NCBI RefSeq assembly: GCF_033807575.1
Contig: NC_084716.1
Span: 2,728,001 to 2,792,000 of the forward strand
Origin: Cydia pomonella
Lineage: Eukaryota > Arthropoda > Insecta > Lepidoptera > Tortricidae
Reading direction: 5' to 3'
Length of the DNA: 64,000 nucleotides
Below the pieces are notes generated by a model that was given only the letters and a program-made list of their open reading frames with translations, made no database searches and was not told where the DNA came from. The position numbers and the translations under genes are program-made. Shown here piece after piece: positions 42,145 to 53,162 of the stretch; positions within the stretch are counted from its first letter, which is position 1; the number at the start of each line of letters is the position of its first letter.

Positions 42145-42316
42145 CTAATGCCAGAGGTCTGGAGGCCTCGGGGCAACAAAGGAGTGGAGGCCCCCTGGCT
42201 CCAAATTATTTTCCAATTAAAATGGTCAATTTTCCGAAGTCTCTATGTAGGGGCCCCTCTTTTGTGGAGGCCCCGGGGCTGTAGCCTTGGTTGCCCTCCC
42301 CTAAATCCGGCCCTGC
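42145..42316. mobile_element. hAT-like fragment
   Basis: The right end, read inward, is CAGGGCCGGATTTAGGGGAG followed by GGCAACCAAGG and GCCCCGGGGCCTCCAC. The left arm has the inverted GGAGGCC and GGCAACAAAGG words but lacks the terminal bases. CAGGGCCGGATTTAGG is a familiar hAT terminus and resembles the CAGTGCCGGATTAA ends of the element at 9728. The 71-codon frame is accidental. Confidence 0.6.
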
Positions 42317-42346
42317 ACAAACCAAAGAGAATTAAGAAGACCAAAA

Positions 42347-42534
42347 GTGCTGCTATTCGATAAATGTCGCGGTAAACAAAAAGTCTAATGCTCAACGATT
42401 TTCCGTTAATATATTACCAGAGTAACCGGAACTCTGTTTTCAACTCCTACGCTTACTCTGGTTATAATATTAGCTGAAAATCGTTGAGCATTAGACTTTT
42501 TGTTTGCCGCGACATCTATTGTCGAGTAGCAGTA
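42347..42534. mobile_element. Foldback MITE, ~188 bp
   Basis: GTCGCGGTAAACAAAAAGTC with AATGCTCAACGATTTTC on the left and the complementary GAAAATCGTTGAGCATT with GACTTTTTGTTTGCCGCGAC on the right. Arms of about 75 bases continue inward to ACCAGAGTA and TACTCTGGT. Outer ends GTGCTGCTATTCG and CGAGTAGCAGTAC pair with a few mismatches. Confidence 0.85.
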
Positions 42535-42582
42535 CTGAGAGTTCCGCTACTTGACGCTAGATTAGACTACGAAAATAATAGC

Positions 42583-42660
42583 ATGACTCGGGAACAAATA
42601 TCTGTGCTCGTCATGTAATTAATTGCTCTTACCGGGATTCAACTAGGCCAGACTGGTCGT
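42583..42660 (-). mobile_element. SINE-A head fragment
   Basis: GGGAACAAATATCTGTGCTCG, CTTACCGGGATTCAACTAGG and GGCCAGACTGGTCGTC are the antisense head region with an internal deletion. A CACCACCACCACC repeat follows at 42660-42676. Confidence 0.65.
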
Positions 42661-42983
42661 CACCACCACCACCACCGTGGTATAACATCTACATAAAGGT
42701 GGTAAAATATATCGATTATTAACATATTTATATTCGTAGAAAATTATAAGAACCGGTGTACAATCTGTGTACTGCGTTAAGAGGCCCTCGACTCCGCCGA
42801 GGACAGTGAATATGCATCTGACCCCCTTTTCCTCGTACGTGCGAGTGAGACAGCGACCGTTTCAGCTTACAAAGCCATTTACGCTTTTTCCTGGCACTTT
42901 TATTATGTAGGAAAAGTTTGAGATTCCACAAGAGTCGTAGATTATTCCTTGCTAGATCTTGCATATGACGAAAAATTATTTGT

Positions 42984-43115
42984 GACCGCGGCCGACAAAA
43001 CGTCCCTGTTTGTCGCTTGCCATAAAGACGAGATTTGCTTGTATCTTTATACGAATACCCTGACAGAGTGTCCTTATGGCAAGCGATAAAGTGGGACGTT
43101 TTGCCAGCCGCGGTC
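42984..43115. mobile_element. MITE with GACCGCGGCCGACAAAACGT ends
   Basis: GACCGCGGCCGACAAAACGT and the diverged complement ACGTTTTGCCAGCCGCGGTC bound 132 bases. The inner GTCGCTTGCCATAA and TTATGGCAAGCGA pair as well. A related, more degenerate copy lies at 50985-51090. Confidence 0.8.
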
Positions 43116-43224
43116 TCATTTGCGCTCTTGTATTCTTACTACAAACACACTGATAGCCGTTTAGTTTCGTTCAAGTTTCATTTGTTGGGTTTTTCAAAAC
43201 GGTATGCGAAGTAACTAAGTAAAG

Positions 43225-43430
43225 ACCATACGTCGGGGTTTTCGGTGCGGGAATGTTTTCTTGTATTTATAACTTTGTCTATTGTAAAATAATTACCAAA
43301 CTATGAATTAAAAATAGAAGGTAAGCTTCAAATGCGCTTAGAAATATTATAATAGTATTGGTTTTTATAGTTTTAACCTGTTTTTTGGTTAGCGTAAAAC
43401 ATTCCTGCACCGAAAACCCCGGGGTATGGT
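43225..43430. mobile_element. MITE with ~35-bp TIRs
   Basis: ACCATACGTCGGGGTTTTCG continuing GTGCGGGAATGTTTT is mirrored by AAAACATTCCTGCAC and CGAAAACCCCGGGGTATGGT. About 206 bases, non-coding. No clean target duplication seen. Confidence 0.8.
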
Positions 43431-43469
43431 AATGACTTGCGGCTTACTCGTATTATCATAGCAAAGAGT

Positions 43470-43690
43470 GTGTACTGATGCGCCGTTGGAAAGTTTCCGA
43501 AATTGCAAAATATAACATTTTCAGAAACATTACATATTTTGGTTTGAGATTCGATATTTTCCATTTTCCTTATGAAAGTTTCCTTTCCTGTAAAATATAC
43601 CTGAAATTTCAGAGAACCATTCCATTTCAATTTGGTATTTAACCGACTCTTGGACAGTTGTTTTAGTGGTGTGTGAGTCGTCTCATATGC
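43470..43690. repeat. GGAAAGTTTCCGAAA-rich repeat, copy 1
   Basis: GTTGGAAAGTTTCCGAAATTGC and several GAAA/TTTC words recur in the element at 44085. The 114-codon minus-strand frame across it is not a recognised protein. Confidence 0.5.
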
Positions 43691-44084
43691 TCTATCTAAT
43701 ACGTAGTAATCTCTCATGAAGGTAAGAGGTTATCCTGCGTCACTTTCTTATAAGCCAAGGGTAAGAAGGACAGCATAGTTTCCGAAGTTACAAGTAGTTG
43801 AAAACATTGCTGAGCGAGGAATTTGTTCTATGTTTTAATACCCTCTTATTGGGTGGCGTAATGGCGTTGCTCTCTAAGGGAAAAGTTGAGGCATTCAAAC
43901 TTTCCAAATCTGTAATTGATTTGTTACTTTGTTATCAATCGCGAGTCTTACTCATACTCACTCGTGTCATAAGTTCTGTCACAAAGGTTTTTACTGATAA
44001 AATGTAATACCAAACTTTGACTTAATAATAGTAGATAACCAAGGGAAAGACTGAATGTCAAGGTAGTTTGGCGCTCGAAAGCAG

Positions 44085-44290
44085 TGAGAGCGGCTACTGA
44101 TGTGCCGAAGAAAACTTTCCAAAATTGCGAAATTTTCGACGTCGGAAAGTTTCGGAAACTTCTTTTTTTTTTTGTATGGGGATTGAAAGTTTACGAAACA
44201 TTAAATGGAAATTTCTTTTATTTCTGTGAAATTTCCGAGAACGTTTCCTATTTTTTGGAAACTTTCCGCAACTTGCACATCTGTAAGAGC
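44085..44290. repeat. GGAAAGTTTCCGAAA-rich repeat, copy 2
   Basis: CGGAAAGTTTCGGAAACTTC, GAAATTTCCGAGAACGTTTCC and GGAAACTTTCCGCAACTTGC are short inverted GAAA/TTTC motifs shared with 43470-43690. Family not identified. Confidence 0.5.
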
Positions 44291-45163
44291 GCCAATATTC
44301 CGAGACTGAAATGGTGGCTTTTACCAGAGTTAAATACTTTACTTATCATTTCGAATATGAGGAAAGTAAAATACATGTGTAATTAAAAAAACATGACTAA
44401 GTATTAAATTTTATAGTATTACTTGACGGTACTTTCAATTAACAATTTAGGTAAAAATTTCGTGATTTATGGAATTGAGAGTTAAATATCTGAATGGAAA
44501 TTTTATAACGAATTAAATTTGAATTACTTATAGTAATAAAAAAGGAAAAAAACGTACTGGAAAAGTAAAATGCTCTAGTGCAGAAACGTATCATTTTCTG
44601 CACAATTTTTATAACAAAAACGACCCACATTCAAAGCACTGAAAAAAGTCCTAAAATTTAATCGATTTTCATGTACTTTTCAATGATCCCAAAGGCTTTT
44701 GAGGTCGAAAACTTGTATTTGTTAATACCATTTCATCACTACCAACATATTAAAAAAACAGAACTACCTCATTTGCTGTTAGGTGAAATGTACCAATTCC
44801 ATGGGTTATTATATAAAACTAAAACGTCCACTATATGCCTAACCTGAATAATATCTAATAGCCTCAAGTGAGTTTTAGAAAGTCTATCCTGATTTACAAC
44901 CCAAAATCATATCTTCAGATATTTATACTCCACCATGCGACCTTTACCCCAAACTCTCCATAATACCACTGTCACGAAAATCATAATACCGATCATTGTT
45001 ATACACGTGTCGGCAGGTCCTTCAGTTAAGGGCCGTGCTGACGCGAAGCCTCATTTTATCACGACGGGCCTTAAGAGCCCTTCGCTCATACTTAGGGCCC
45101 CATTAAGGGCCCCGGTCAATGGTCCTTTAGCATTCTGATTCTCAGCAATTGACACATAATTTT
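44291..45163. other. No firm gene; GC-richer patch at 44935-45138
   Basis: AT-rich to 44930, then a patch with repeated GGGCC words and a 67-codon plus-strand frame (MRPLPQTLHN start). I recognise no family, so it is not called as a gene. Confidence 0.4.
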
Positions 45164-45619
45164 CAGGGATCCCTAGACGTGATAGAAATTTATATTATAT
45201 TCATGTTTCGTACCAGTATTTGTGAGATTAACGTTAATTTAATTTTTACTGTTAAAAAAAAAAGTTTTATTTTATTTACGATATTTATGGTCACCCTCTT
45301 TGTTTTATCCATAATAAGTGACAAATTGAATGTCATCGAAGAGTGTGGTTACTTTTATAAAATCGTAAAATGTCACTCAAGTGTGACATTTTATTTTCTT
45401 CATAATCAAAGTGCTGTCATAACGGTTAAAGAGGTTTTATCTTTGTTAATTAAGTGTTGTAGGGTGTCCATCATTGTAGATAATCAAATTTGTCCTTAAC
45501 AAAAAGGTAAATAACAGATAAAAAGCGTGATTGTTTTACTTAAATATGATGGTGAACGATTCATTACCATTTACTGATTGTGTAGGCTTAGTTGTGCTCA
45601 CGTTTCATGAATCACCCTG
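45164..45619. mobile_element. CAGGG-ended TIR element, copy 1
   Basis: The right end, read inward, is CAGGGTGATTCATGAAACGT; the left end CAGGGATCCCTAGACGTGA is a diverged match. 45418-45619 is repeated, inverted, at 63798-64000. About 456 bases. The 116-codon frame inside shows no transposase motif. Confidence 0.65.
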
Positions 45620-46082
45620 TATATATATATCTAAACTGACCCGAGGTTGGCATGATGTGTAAAGCGCACGGCACAATGCATCCGATTCGCACGTCGCTCC
45701 GAACTTTGAGTGAGACAACGCTATGCGCTATTATAGCGGCATCTCGCTCGCACATCGGAGCAAGAAATCTGATGCAGTGTATCATGAGCCAAAACGGATG
45801 GAATTGATACATACACTTAATGCCCTTGTGTCTTTTTATGGTCTTCTGACAATCCAGCAAGCAAGCAAGATGCACGCCGAGCAGGAGATGCGCTGCTGTA
45901 TACATGCATAAGTACGAGTAGTACTGTCTCCCTCTTTTCTGTAGAAACGTAACTAGAAAACGTGCGTTTATATGAATATGGCATCGCATCTTGCTCGGAG
46001 GTTGGCTGGACGATTGATCGCACCTAGAAGAAATGTCACTTTTGACACTGACATATCCGATCCGATCCATATTGTATCTAAA
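45620..46082. other. No gene supported
   Basis: Holds the longest open frame of the window (152 codons, minus strand, 45612-46070), but its translation has no domain, odd Cys/His/Ile composition and overlapping frames on both strands. Treated as chance or an old repeat. Confidence 0.4.
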
Positions 46083-46321
46083 CCATTGACATATATCTAA
46101 GGACGGGCCTTACGGGCACTAAGAATGAGGCAAGTACAGTGGCATTGGGCAGGTAGGCAGTCTAACGCAACTAGTTGCGCCCAATCACGCGCATGGTGCG
46201 AACTCATCAACCAATCGCGTCGTGGTGTTAGACTGCACGATTGACTCGAATTCGTGTGCGTGACACCGCTGTACTGACCCCATTCTTAAGCGTAAGGCCC
46301 GTCCTTAGATATATGTTAATG
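46083..46321. mobile_element. CATTGACATATATCTAAGG MITE, copy 3
   Basis: CATTGACATATATCTAAGGA and its complement bound 239 bases. The left arm has a deletion through the GAATTCGAGCC block, while the right arm keeps GACTCGAATTC and GTGTGCGTGACACC. Confidence 0.85.
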
Positions 46322-46360
46322 ATCTAGACCTAATATTACGTAGACGTAGTTATGTATCTT

Positions 46361-46996
46361 ATGGCTCGTCTACACGATGGCCCAGCGCTGAGCTAGCGAG
46401 ATGGCCGTGTGATGGTTATGGCTCCTTTACACGATGAACCAGCGCTGGACCAGCGAGATGGCCATGCGATGGTTGAGTGCACGCACTATGGCATGGGCCA
46501 CGTGTAGATGCGTACTCAGTATCGCCGGCCCATTACCTTTGATGTGCGGACGTAAAACCGACACAGCAGCCATCCCATCGCCATCCCGCCGCGCAATAAG
46601 CCAGCCGACACCACTACCCTCTCTACACAATGGCCCATCTTAGTGGGCCAGTATGATGGGCCAGCAATTTACCTGGCCCAAAGTGGACTCTAACAGCACA
46701 AGACCGATCAAACTGGCTCTCTCTGGAGGAGGCCTTTACCCGAGAAGGGGTTCTTGCTTCATAGCGTAGGAATACTCTTAGAGTTATTTAAAAAAAAAAA
46801 AATCAATTTAATTTTTTTGTAAATATAAGGAAATTGTTGACTACTTATCATAATTACGAGATATTCCTTCCAATTTTTTCGAATCATGTTGACACTGTAA
46901 CTAGTTAACTACTTGCAAGAAATAAAAGGCTTTTTTATTTTTTTATTTTTATTTTATTTATTTTATTTATGATGGGCCATCATGTAGAGGAGCCAT
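46361..46996. mobile_element. GGCTCC-ended MITE, copy 2, carrying a LINE
   Basis: The element is 46418-46996 with ends ATGGCTCC and GGAGCCAT; its first ~55 bases are duplicated at 46361-46417. Without the LINE at 46664-46967 and one 12-bp duplication it matches copy 1 at 7246-7495. The opposed frames at 46427-46643 are shadows of the repeat. Confidence 0.85.
46664..46967 (+). pseudogene. 5'-truncated RTE-type LINE end in the MITE
   Basis: TATGATGGGCCA at 46652-46663 and 46968-46979 is a perfect 12-bp target duplication. The insert starts in coding sequence and reads KWTLTAQDRSNWLSLEEAFT, then REGVLAS and a stop near 46761: the D-R-x-x-W-x-x-L-E-E-A ending of RTE-type LINEs. A ~200-base UTR with AATAAAAGGC and a long T/A-rich end follows. 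Confidence 0.85.
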
Positions 46997-47679
46997 TAAA
47001 GTGCGAATCGGGCTGTATGGCTGTGGAACAGAACGTGCTTCTCTTATTTACAGTATATGACACTGCTCAGTGGCTTGACCTTGTATCATTTAGCATCGGA
47101 TCGAATAAGATTTGATGCCTCTATAATAAGTGTGCGATAACCTCTACTCACTATTAATAGCTGTACAATTAAGTGATAGGATCAGCAGCATTGAATTAAA
47201 TTTAAATAGTATTTCATACAATCGTGACATAACAGAGAGCTTTTTCAGTCGAGTACAGTGTTTAAGGTACGAGTCATCTAAAATAATACTTTTTTTACTT
47301 TAAAACTTTAATAATTAACTATGTAAATATCTCAGTAGACAAAATTGTAGTACAAAAGACATAAACGCGTGAAGTAGATAAGATTCTCTTGCTTAATATT
47401 GACGTTAAGCTAACTGTAACGTTTTGCTTTTTATTAAATAACTAGAGGTTGTATACTTTATTTTTCTAAAATAACTGGATTCTAATTTAAAAATCAGTTA
47501 TGGTTTTGAAATGGTTTTGACACAACCTTGACTACCGTCTAGGTGATTGGCGTGTGTCTCACGCACAACTTCCCTATTTAGCGTGCATCAATTAGCGTGC
47601 ATCAAACCAGTTTAAAACTAGCAACTAGCACCAACAAATTGTTAAATTTGAATCGGGCTCCTGCTTTAAATTATTTAAA
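46997..47679. other. Nothing recognised
   Basis: AT-rich; a TTAGCGTGCATCAA direct repeat lies at 47578-47605. Confidence 0.4.
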
Positions 47680-48080
47680 GAGAATTTGAAATAGAGGTAG
47701 ATTGTCAAAGAAAACTTTGTAGCCACAGTAAATTTACTGCCATCTTTCGACGTATGATTAAAACTTTTATAACGCCATTTGACTTTGATCCTTATTCTTT
47801 CACTGATGTGTTAAATTTGTTTAATATTCAAAAGTGGCGCCATCTTACCTAAAGGTTATGGCGTCATTGCTCGAAACGATGTCGTCATATCTTTAACCTG
47901 TGATGTGATGTGATGGCGCCATTTTTTGATATTTAATCAATTTAACACATCAGTGAAATAATAAGGTCAAATGGCGTTCTAAAAATTTTAATCATGTGTC
48001 GAAAGATGGCAGTAAATTTTCTATGTCTACAAAGTTTTGTTTGACAATCCACCTCTATTTCAAATTTTCTTTGCTAATAT
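47680..48080. mobile_element. Foldback MITE with ~170-bp arms
   Basis: Left arm 47680-47850 (GAATTTGAAATAGAGGTAG, AAAACTTTGTAGCCACAGTA, ATTTACTGCCATCTTTCGAC) is mirrored at 47910-48080. GGCGCCATCTT and GATGGCGCCATTTT sit near the centre. The 1.6-kb duplication at 22450 and 23970 contains single left arms of the same family. Confidence 0.85.
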
Positions 48081-48399
48081 CCGCCTCCACTGTTCCCTAG
48101 GCCTCAAGTGATATACGTATCTCTCTAAGCCACATGAATAGGTAAAAAATGAAATTTACCAGAGAAATGAAGTGCGGGCGAAAAAGCAATTTCCCTGAGA
48201 AACGCTGTAATGGGCACTCCGCGAACGAAGGTATGGAGCAGGTAATTCTTTATGGCAGGAAGCCATGTTTTTTGGCCGTTCATTTTGTTAAAATATGTTG
48301 GTAAAGCGGTATTTTTAAAATATTAATTGTTAGCTGCCCGTGATTTTGCGTAGAATTTGTTAAACTAACCATTGGCTCTCATATTTAATTGTAGGAGAT

Positions 48400-49270
48400 C
48401 CTAGAAACATTATACATCTCCAAACTTAATGTATTAACCGTGGAGACTACGAGTATACGTCTCTGTAATATTGTATAATATTCTTGACTTGGTACATACT
48501 AGTTATGTTTTTTTTTTTTTTTTTTAATACTACGTCGGTGGCAAACAAGCATACGGCCTGCCGGATGGTAAGCAGTCTCCGTAGCCTATATACACCTGCA
48601 ACTCCGGAGGCGTTACATGCGCGTTACCGACCCTAACCCCACCCCCCTCGTTGAGGTCTGGCAACCTTACTCACCGGCAGGAACACAACACTATGAGTAG
48701 GGTCAAGTGTTATTTGGCTGCGGTTTTCTGTAAGGTGGAGGTACTTCCCCAGTTGGGCTCTGCTCTAGATCTGGAATGACATCTGCTGTGCTGTGCCCTA
48801 CCACACAAGGCGAGATGACATTCACATTGCCCATACCTCTCTTTTGGACGTAGTTTAAGGACATACCCGGGTCCAATGTATTCTGTATTCTGTAGCATTA
48901 GTTTATGCGACTGCTAGTTTAACCGACCGACCGCGGTTTATTTATTTAGTGTAAATTTTATTTCGACACTTGGAGAGACTTTACACCTCCAAATCTTATT
49001 AGTATTAGTACTCTGACATTGGGGACCTTTTACATCTCCAGATTTAATGTATTTTTAACCATAGAGACTATACATCTCTATTGTATTGTAGTAATTATTT
49101 ATTTTAAGATTATTATAATGTAATGTTTACCTAGGTATTGGCTGTTGTATTTATAAATGTTGTTATGTATTTTTCATGTCACTATATTATTATAATGTTA
49201 CTATAAATTTGTACTAACTTGTAAAAGAGCCCTTGAGGCCTACTTGCAGAATAAATTTTTGAATTAAACA
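48400..49270 (+). mobile_element. LINE 3' UTR, split by another LINE tail
   Basis: 48400-48480 and 48955-49100 share repeated short blocks (TACATCTCCA, GAGACTATACATCTCT). The sequence ends CCCTTGAGGCCTACTTGCAG, AATAAATTTTTGAATTAA, a LINE 3' end. The antisense LINE tail at 48505-48880 lies inside. Confidence 0.5.
48505..48880 (-). mobile_element. LINE 3' tail, antisense
   Basis: Poly-T at 48509-48526 (poly-A tail), then TACTACGTCGGTGGCAAACA, GTAGCCTATATACACCTGC, CTCACCGGCAGGAACACAA and GGACGTAGTTTAAGGACAT. About 370 bases; with 61710 it is the longest copy of this family here. The 62-codon frame is not a recognised protein. Confidence 0.8.
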
Positions 49271-50550
49271 TAATCCATATATATACATGTTATATGCTTA
49301 GCGAAGCGCAGTATCTGTGCCGCTTCGATAAAGTTATATCTTATGAAATAGATAAGATGACAAAGAATTGTAAACTGTGTACGTAAAGGTGTTCAACGTA
49401 AATAATGTATCAACAGTTGCTTATTTCAAGCGTATAAGGTTATTATTAGAAGCCTATATTATTTCAATGCTGGAAAAAGGCCTCCCTCCTATTCTTCCTA
49501 CTTACATAATACTTGTTAGAACGTGACAGATATGGTGTCTGGCGATAAAAACGCGAATACTACATAATATATTGTACGACATTGACAAGAGAAAAATCAA
49601 CATCGATAATTTGATGAAAATGCTTTTTTCATCCCTACGTTAAAAATAATGAATAGACATGTGTCTTTCACAAGTATGTGATATAAATGAACTAAGTATA
49701 TCCTTTGATTAAACTCACTCACTCTTCAACTCACTGAAGATTTCATTCACTCAGTAACTCATTTATGTCAGGTTACTTGCTCGCTCTTGATTCAAATGAG
49801 CCAAACGACAGCGACGATGCGAATAATATGCAAAAACGATTAGTTTCGTAGCGGTTCGGTGGAATTCGGAGGGTCTCAGGGGATGAAGGGATCGTATCAC
49901 ATGATTCGCCATTTTGGTCGCACTTATGGCTTTATTCAATCCGATTGATAACATCTCTCTCTCTACTCACTCGTAAACAATATACTCTACAGAACCACTG
50001 AGAGAAATGAGTGATATATATCTCCGCGAGCGAAATATATGAATTAATCATTTCATTTTCAACTCAGTAAAGCGTTTTGCGCTCTCTAGTGATGCACGTA
50101 AAGTAAAGCCTCATCCACACTATCAATGCTCTCCGTCGCCACTTGCGGCTGCTCCTCGGAAAATTGCAGACCTTCCTTGCTTACTTTAATTCCGCTCAAG
50201 CAAACTATTTCCAGGTTTAGGTGTAAACACTATTTTATTCATAAACAGTTTTTTCTCGTAATTAAAATGGGTACGTTTAAGTGATAAATTGGAGTGGAGA
50301 ATTTCTTAGTTTATGGAAGAAAACATTGCGGTGTTTTTATTCGTAGTTGACCTGTGTACAGTTTTTACACTGATGACATGGTTTTTCATAAGAACGTGTA
50401 ACAGTTTTTTACGTGTTCATTTTCATCTTCATTGCTTGGTTGGTTGGCAGTCCTCAACCTGACCTTCTCCAGAAACTTCCTGCCTCGCAAAGCTAAACTG
50501 AACTGTCGCTCACGGTATTTCCGGACAGATACGAACTTCGAACTTTAGGA
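49271..50550. other. No gene supported
   Basis: AT-rich. 49705-50100 has many ACTCA/TGAGT words (for example AACTCACTCACTCTTCAACTC), probably a degenerate repeat. No coding content recognised. Confidence 0.4.
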
Positions 50551-50765
50551 TTTCGCAGCAAGCTCGGCCCAATTTCACCTTCCCATACAAACGGAGTTGC
50601 GTTCTCATTTTAAAACCAAGTGTTGGTTTGTAATGAAACTTTGCACATATAATGACATGTAACTATATCTATGCCTTTAATTAGTTTCAGAGCAATCTAG
50701 CTAGTCGTTTTAAAATGAGAGCGTTATTACTTTTGTATGGAGACCCGAGCTTGTTGCGGAATTTT
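50551..50765. mobile_element. Foldback MITE
   Basis: TTCGCAGCAAGCTCGG and CCCATACAAACGGAGTTGCG on the left pair with CTTTTGTATGGAGACC and CGAGCTTGTTGCGGAA on the right. TCTCATTTTAAAAC and GTTTTAAAATGAGA form the inner arms. Part of it is repeated at 39388. Confidence 0.7.
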
Positions 50766-50784
50766 AATGAAGAGAGCGTACTTC

Positions 50785-50928
50785 CCTTAAATGCCGGCAA
50801 TGCATTTGTAATTTCTCTGGTGTTTTAAGTGCCCATGGGCAACGGTAGTTTCTTACCATCAGGCAAAGGAGATTCGTCTACTCATTTGATTATATCATAA
50901 AAAAATAAAATAAAAGGATCATTCTTTC
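50785..50928 (+). mobile_element. LINE 3' tail
   Basis: AATGCCGGCAATGCATTTGT, GTGCCCATGGGCAACGGTAG and TTTCTTACCATCAGGC precede ATCATAAAAAAATAAAATAAAA. A typical CR1/Jockey-type 3' end; no coding frame kept. Confidence 0.65.
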
Positions 50929-50984
50929 AAACTGTAATAAAAATAAAAATCATAACAAACACTTGTGTGTGTAGAAACCTAAGC

Positions 50985-51090
50985 AAAAAATCCCACTTTG
51001 TTTGATATTACGACGCTTTGACAGATTATTCGTATAAAGATACAAGCAAATCTCGTCCTTATTGCAAGCAACAAAGTGGGACCTTTGAGT
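50985..51090. mobile_element. Degenerate MITE related to 42984
   Basis: TCCCACTTTGTTTGATATTACG and GCAAGCAACAAAGTGGGA pair as ends; TAAAGATACAAGCAAATCTCGTC is shared, inverted, with the copy at 42984-43115. Confidence 0.65.
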
Positions 51091-52137
51091 AGACTTCGTC
51101 ACAAATTACTTCATATCAATTTAAATTAATTTTAACAACGTAATAAAAGTCAATCAAGTCCCGAGGAGAATTATTTTCCTTAAAGACATAGTGATAGTAG
51201 ATTAAATCTACAGGATCTATTTCACATTCAATATTCCTTCACGCTCTCTATTAGAAACACCGAGTCACATTTCAAATACTAAATGACAAACTTTACGACA
51301 AGCACACGACATAAATTACCTATTACGAACGTAAAAAACATTTCTTTACATTATCACACCACCATTTCATTAAAAAAAGTACAAATTGCCCCTTATTTAT
51401 TTCGTTGCAGCTAATTTAATTTCTTCCTTTCCGTTTCTAAATAAACAGTAAACACTAATGAGAAAGCAGATGTCCGCTAACAGGAATTTATCGAGCCATT
51501 ATATCATCCAGTGAAAGTGGACTGGCAAAACATTTTTACCGTTATATTATTTTTAAGACGCAATTTTTCAGGGTCACAAGGAACAGAGATGGTGCGAGAG
51601 GATGCTCTTTTACTGAACTGTATTTTTTTTTAGTTTTTGGAATCTAAACAAAAAATAATATCTGTATAATTTGTCTAAGCTAAGTATATACGGGATCGTC
51701 CATACAATAAGTTTTTGGCAAAAATTTAATTTTTAGTACAAGCTTTTATCGCTGACTATACTTTTTTTCCACAGTCAACTAATACTCATCGAGCCAATTC
51801 TAAAAACCCCAAGCACAATTAGGTTGCGTTGTTTTATCACAGAGTTCCCATGGCCACCTCCTGTCTCCATCATCAGATCAGCTCCATAGTACCATAGTAT
51901 AGCATTGTCACCTGACTTACATATGTATGCAAATTTTCAGGTTCATAGGAAACCGGGAAGTGGATCAAATTTAACTTGCAAGATTTGATTAAGTACAGAC
52001 CGGCATACAACGGTTAAGGTGAAACTAAATAAAAGCTTGTAAATAAAAAAGTCAAAATGTTTTTGCACTTCTAAATAATTGACACAATAAAAAACTAGGT
52101 TTATGGGTTTTACATCTTTTTATTACCAAAACGAAAC
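51091..52137. other. Nothing recognised
   Basis: AT-rich, no supported gene or repeat. Confidence 0.45.
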
Positions 52138-52355
52138 AATTTTTTTTTTAAAGCGAAACCTGAAGCGTCGACATCAAAATCAAAATTAAAGTGATTTCGA
52201 TAAGATTTCTTTAGTGGAAAACATTTCCTCACGTAATGGAATGATTAGGGTCGGCAACGCGCTTCTGGAGTTGCAGGCGCACATAGGCTACGGAAACTGC
52301 TTACCAGCAGGCGGGCCGTATGCTTGTTTGCCACCGAAGTAGTATAAAAAAAAAA
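52138..52355 (+). mobile_element. Repeat fused to a short LINE tail
   Basis: GACATCAAAATCAAAATTAAAG, GTGGAAAACATTT and GTAATGGAATGA match 61566-61690; then GGGTCGGCAACGCGCTTC and GCCACCGAAGTAGTATAAAAA form a very short LINE tail. In both places the same repeat precedes the LINE family. Confidence 0.65.
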
Positions 52356-52443
52356 CATCTTACACTCTGTCTTCACTTTCCATCAGGTGTGACTAGGGCC
52401 AATCGCCGATCACTTTATAAAAGTGACGCTGTATTTTTGAAAG

Positions 52444-53117
52444 TTTTTCCTACTCCTCTACTGTTATCTGTCATTTATGCATTCATTAACACGAATATAA
52501 GAACATACATAAAAGGTTTCAAGAAAAGTCTATATTGTCTATTCCTCATAAAAGCTCTTGTGCCTTTAATCGCTATAACGTTACTGCGATTAATGGCTAC
52601 CAACCTAACAAAACCAAAACGAATACAGTTTTAAACTAAGTGCATTGCTGCCAACTTACAAAATATTCATTTGGTTGCATGTGACACCCGTAATATAGCA
52701 ACACCCACAGACTACGAAGACCGCTTAGCGTTGCTTGTTAGTCTCCATAGGCTACGGTGGCCAAAATTGAGAAAAAACTGTCCAAAAATTAAATTTAGCA
52801 AGTAGCAAGTACCAGGGCCTCATGAGTTACGAGGTGTCGCTGACCGGCCGGCCGCGGCCCGGGGCGGGCTGGGCGCGTAACAAGGTATGCTCGTGCGTCT
52901 TGGCTATATACTTTTGCTTTGTATACCTAAATTAAGATTTATTTTTGTTGACTCGTAGGAAAAATATTGTATGCAACGTTGTATAAGTAGGTCAAAAAAT
53001 GCTCGTGGCGTATTCCTTTACAATGTTCGCCTACGCCTTCGGCTCCGGCTCACATTGTAACTCACGCCACTCGCCTTTTTTGACCCCTCTTATACAACTG
53101 TTGCATAAAATACTATA
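52444..53117 (+). repeat. Duplicated module with exon-like segment, copy 2
   Basis: Same order as 24304-24963. Differences: 45 bases of copy 1 near 24533-24577 are missing, and the hairpin loop keeps about 35 extra bases (TTCGCCTACGCCTTCGG). The exon-like frame here has His to Tyr, Gln to Arg, Asp to Gly and Arg to Trp changes, mostly amino-acid-changing, as in unselected sequence. The 104-codon frame at 52320-52634 crosses two unrelated repeats. Confidence 0.7.
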
Positions 53118-53162
53118 AAGATTCGACAGTCTAGCTGGCGGAATCAAGAAACGCACAGTTAA

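Noticed and set aside
43373..43717. 114-codon minus-strand open frame
   Set aside because: It starts in one repeat and ends inside the TIR of another MITE; no family recognised.
44935..45138. 67-codon frame in a GC-richer patch, starting MRPLPQTLHN
   Set aside because: GGGCC repeats explain the composition, and there is no recognisable domain or second exon.
45149..45499. 116-codon open frame as a possible transposase
   Set aside because: It lies in the CAGGG-ended element, but no catalytic D/E pattern, zinc finger or helix-turn-helix could be made out; the translation is mostly Ile/Phe/Val from AT-rich DNA.
45612..46070. Longest open frame in the window (152 codons, minus strand)
   Set aside because: No domain or family recognised, odd composition, open frames on the opposite strand over the same DNA, and repeats on both sides. 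Length alone is not enough in 64 kb.
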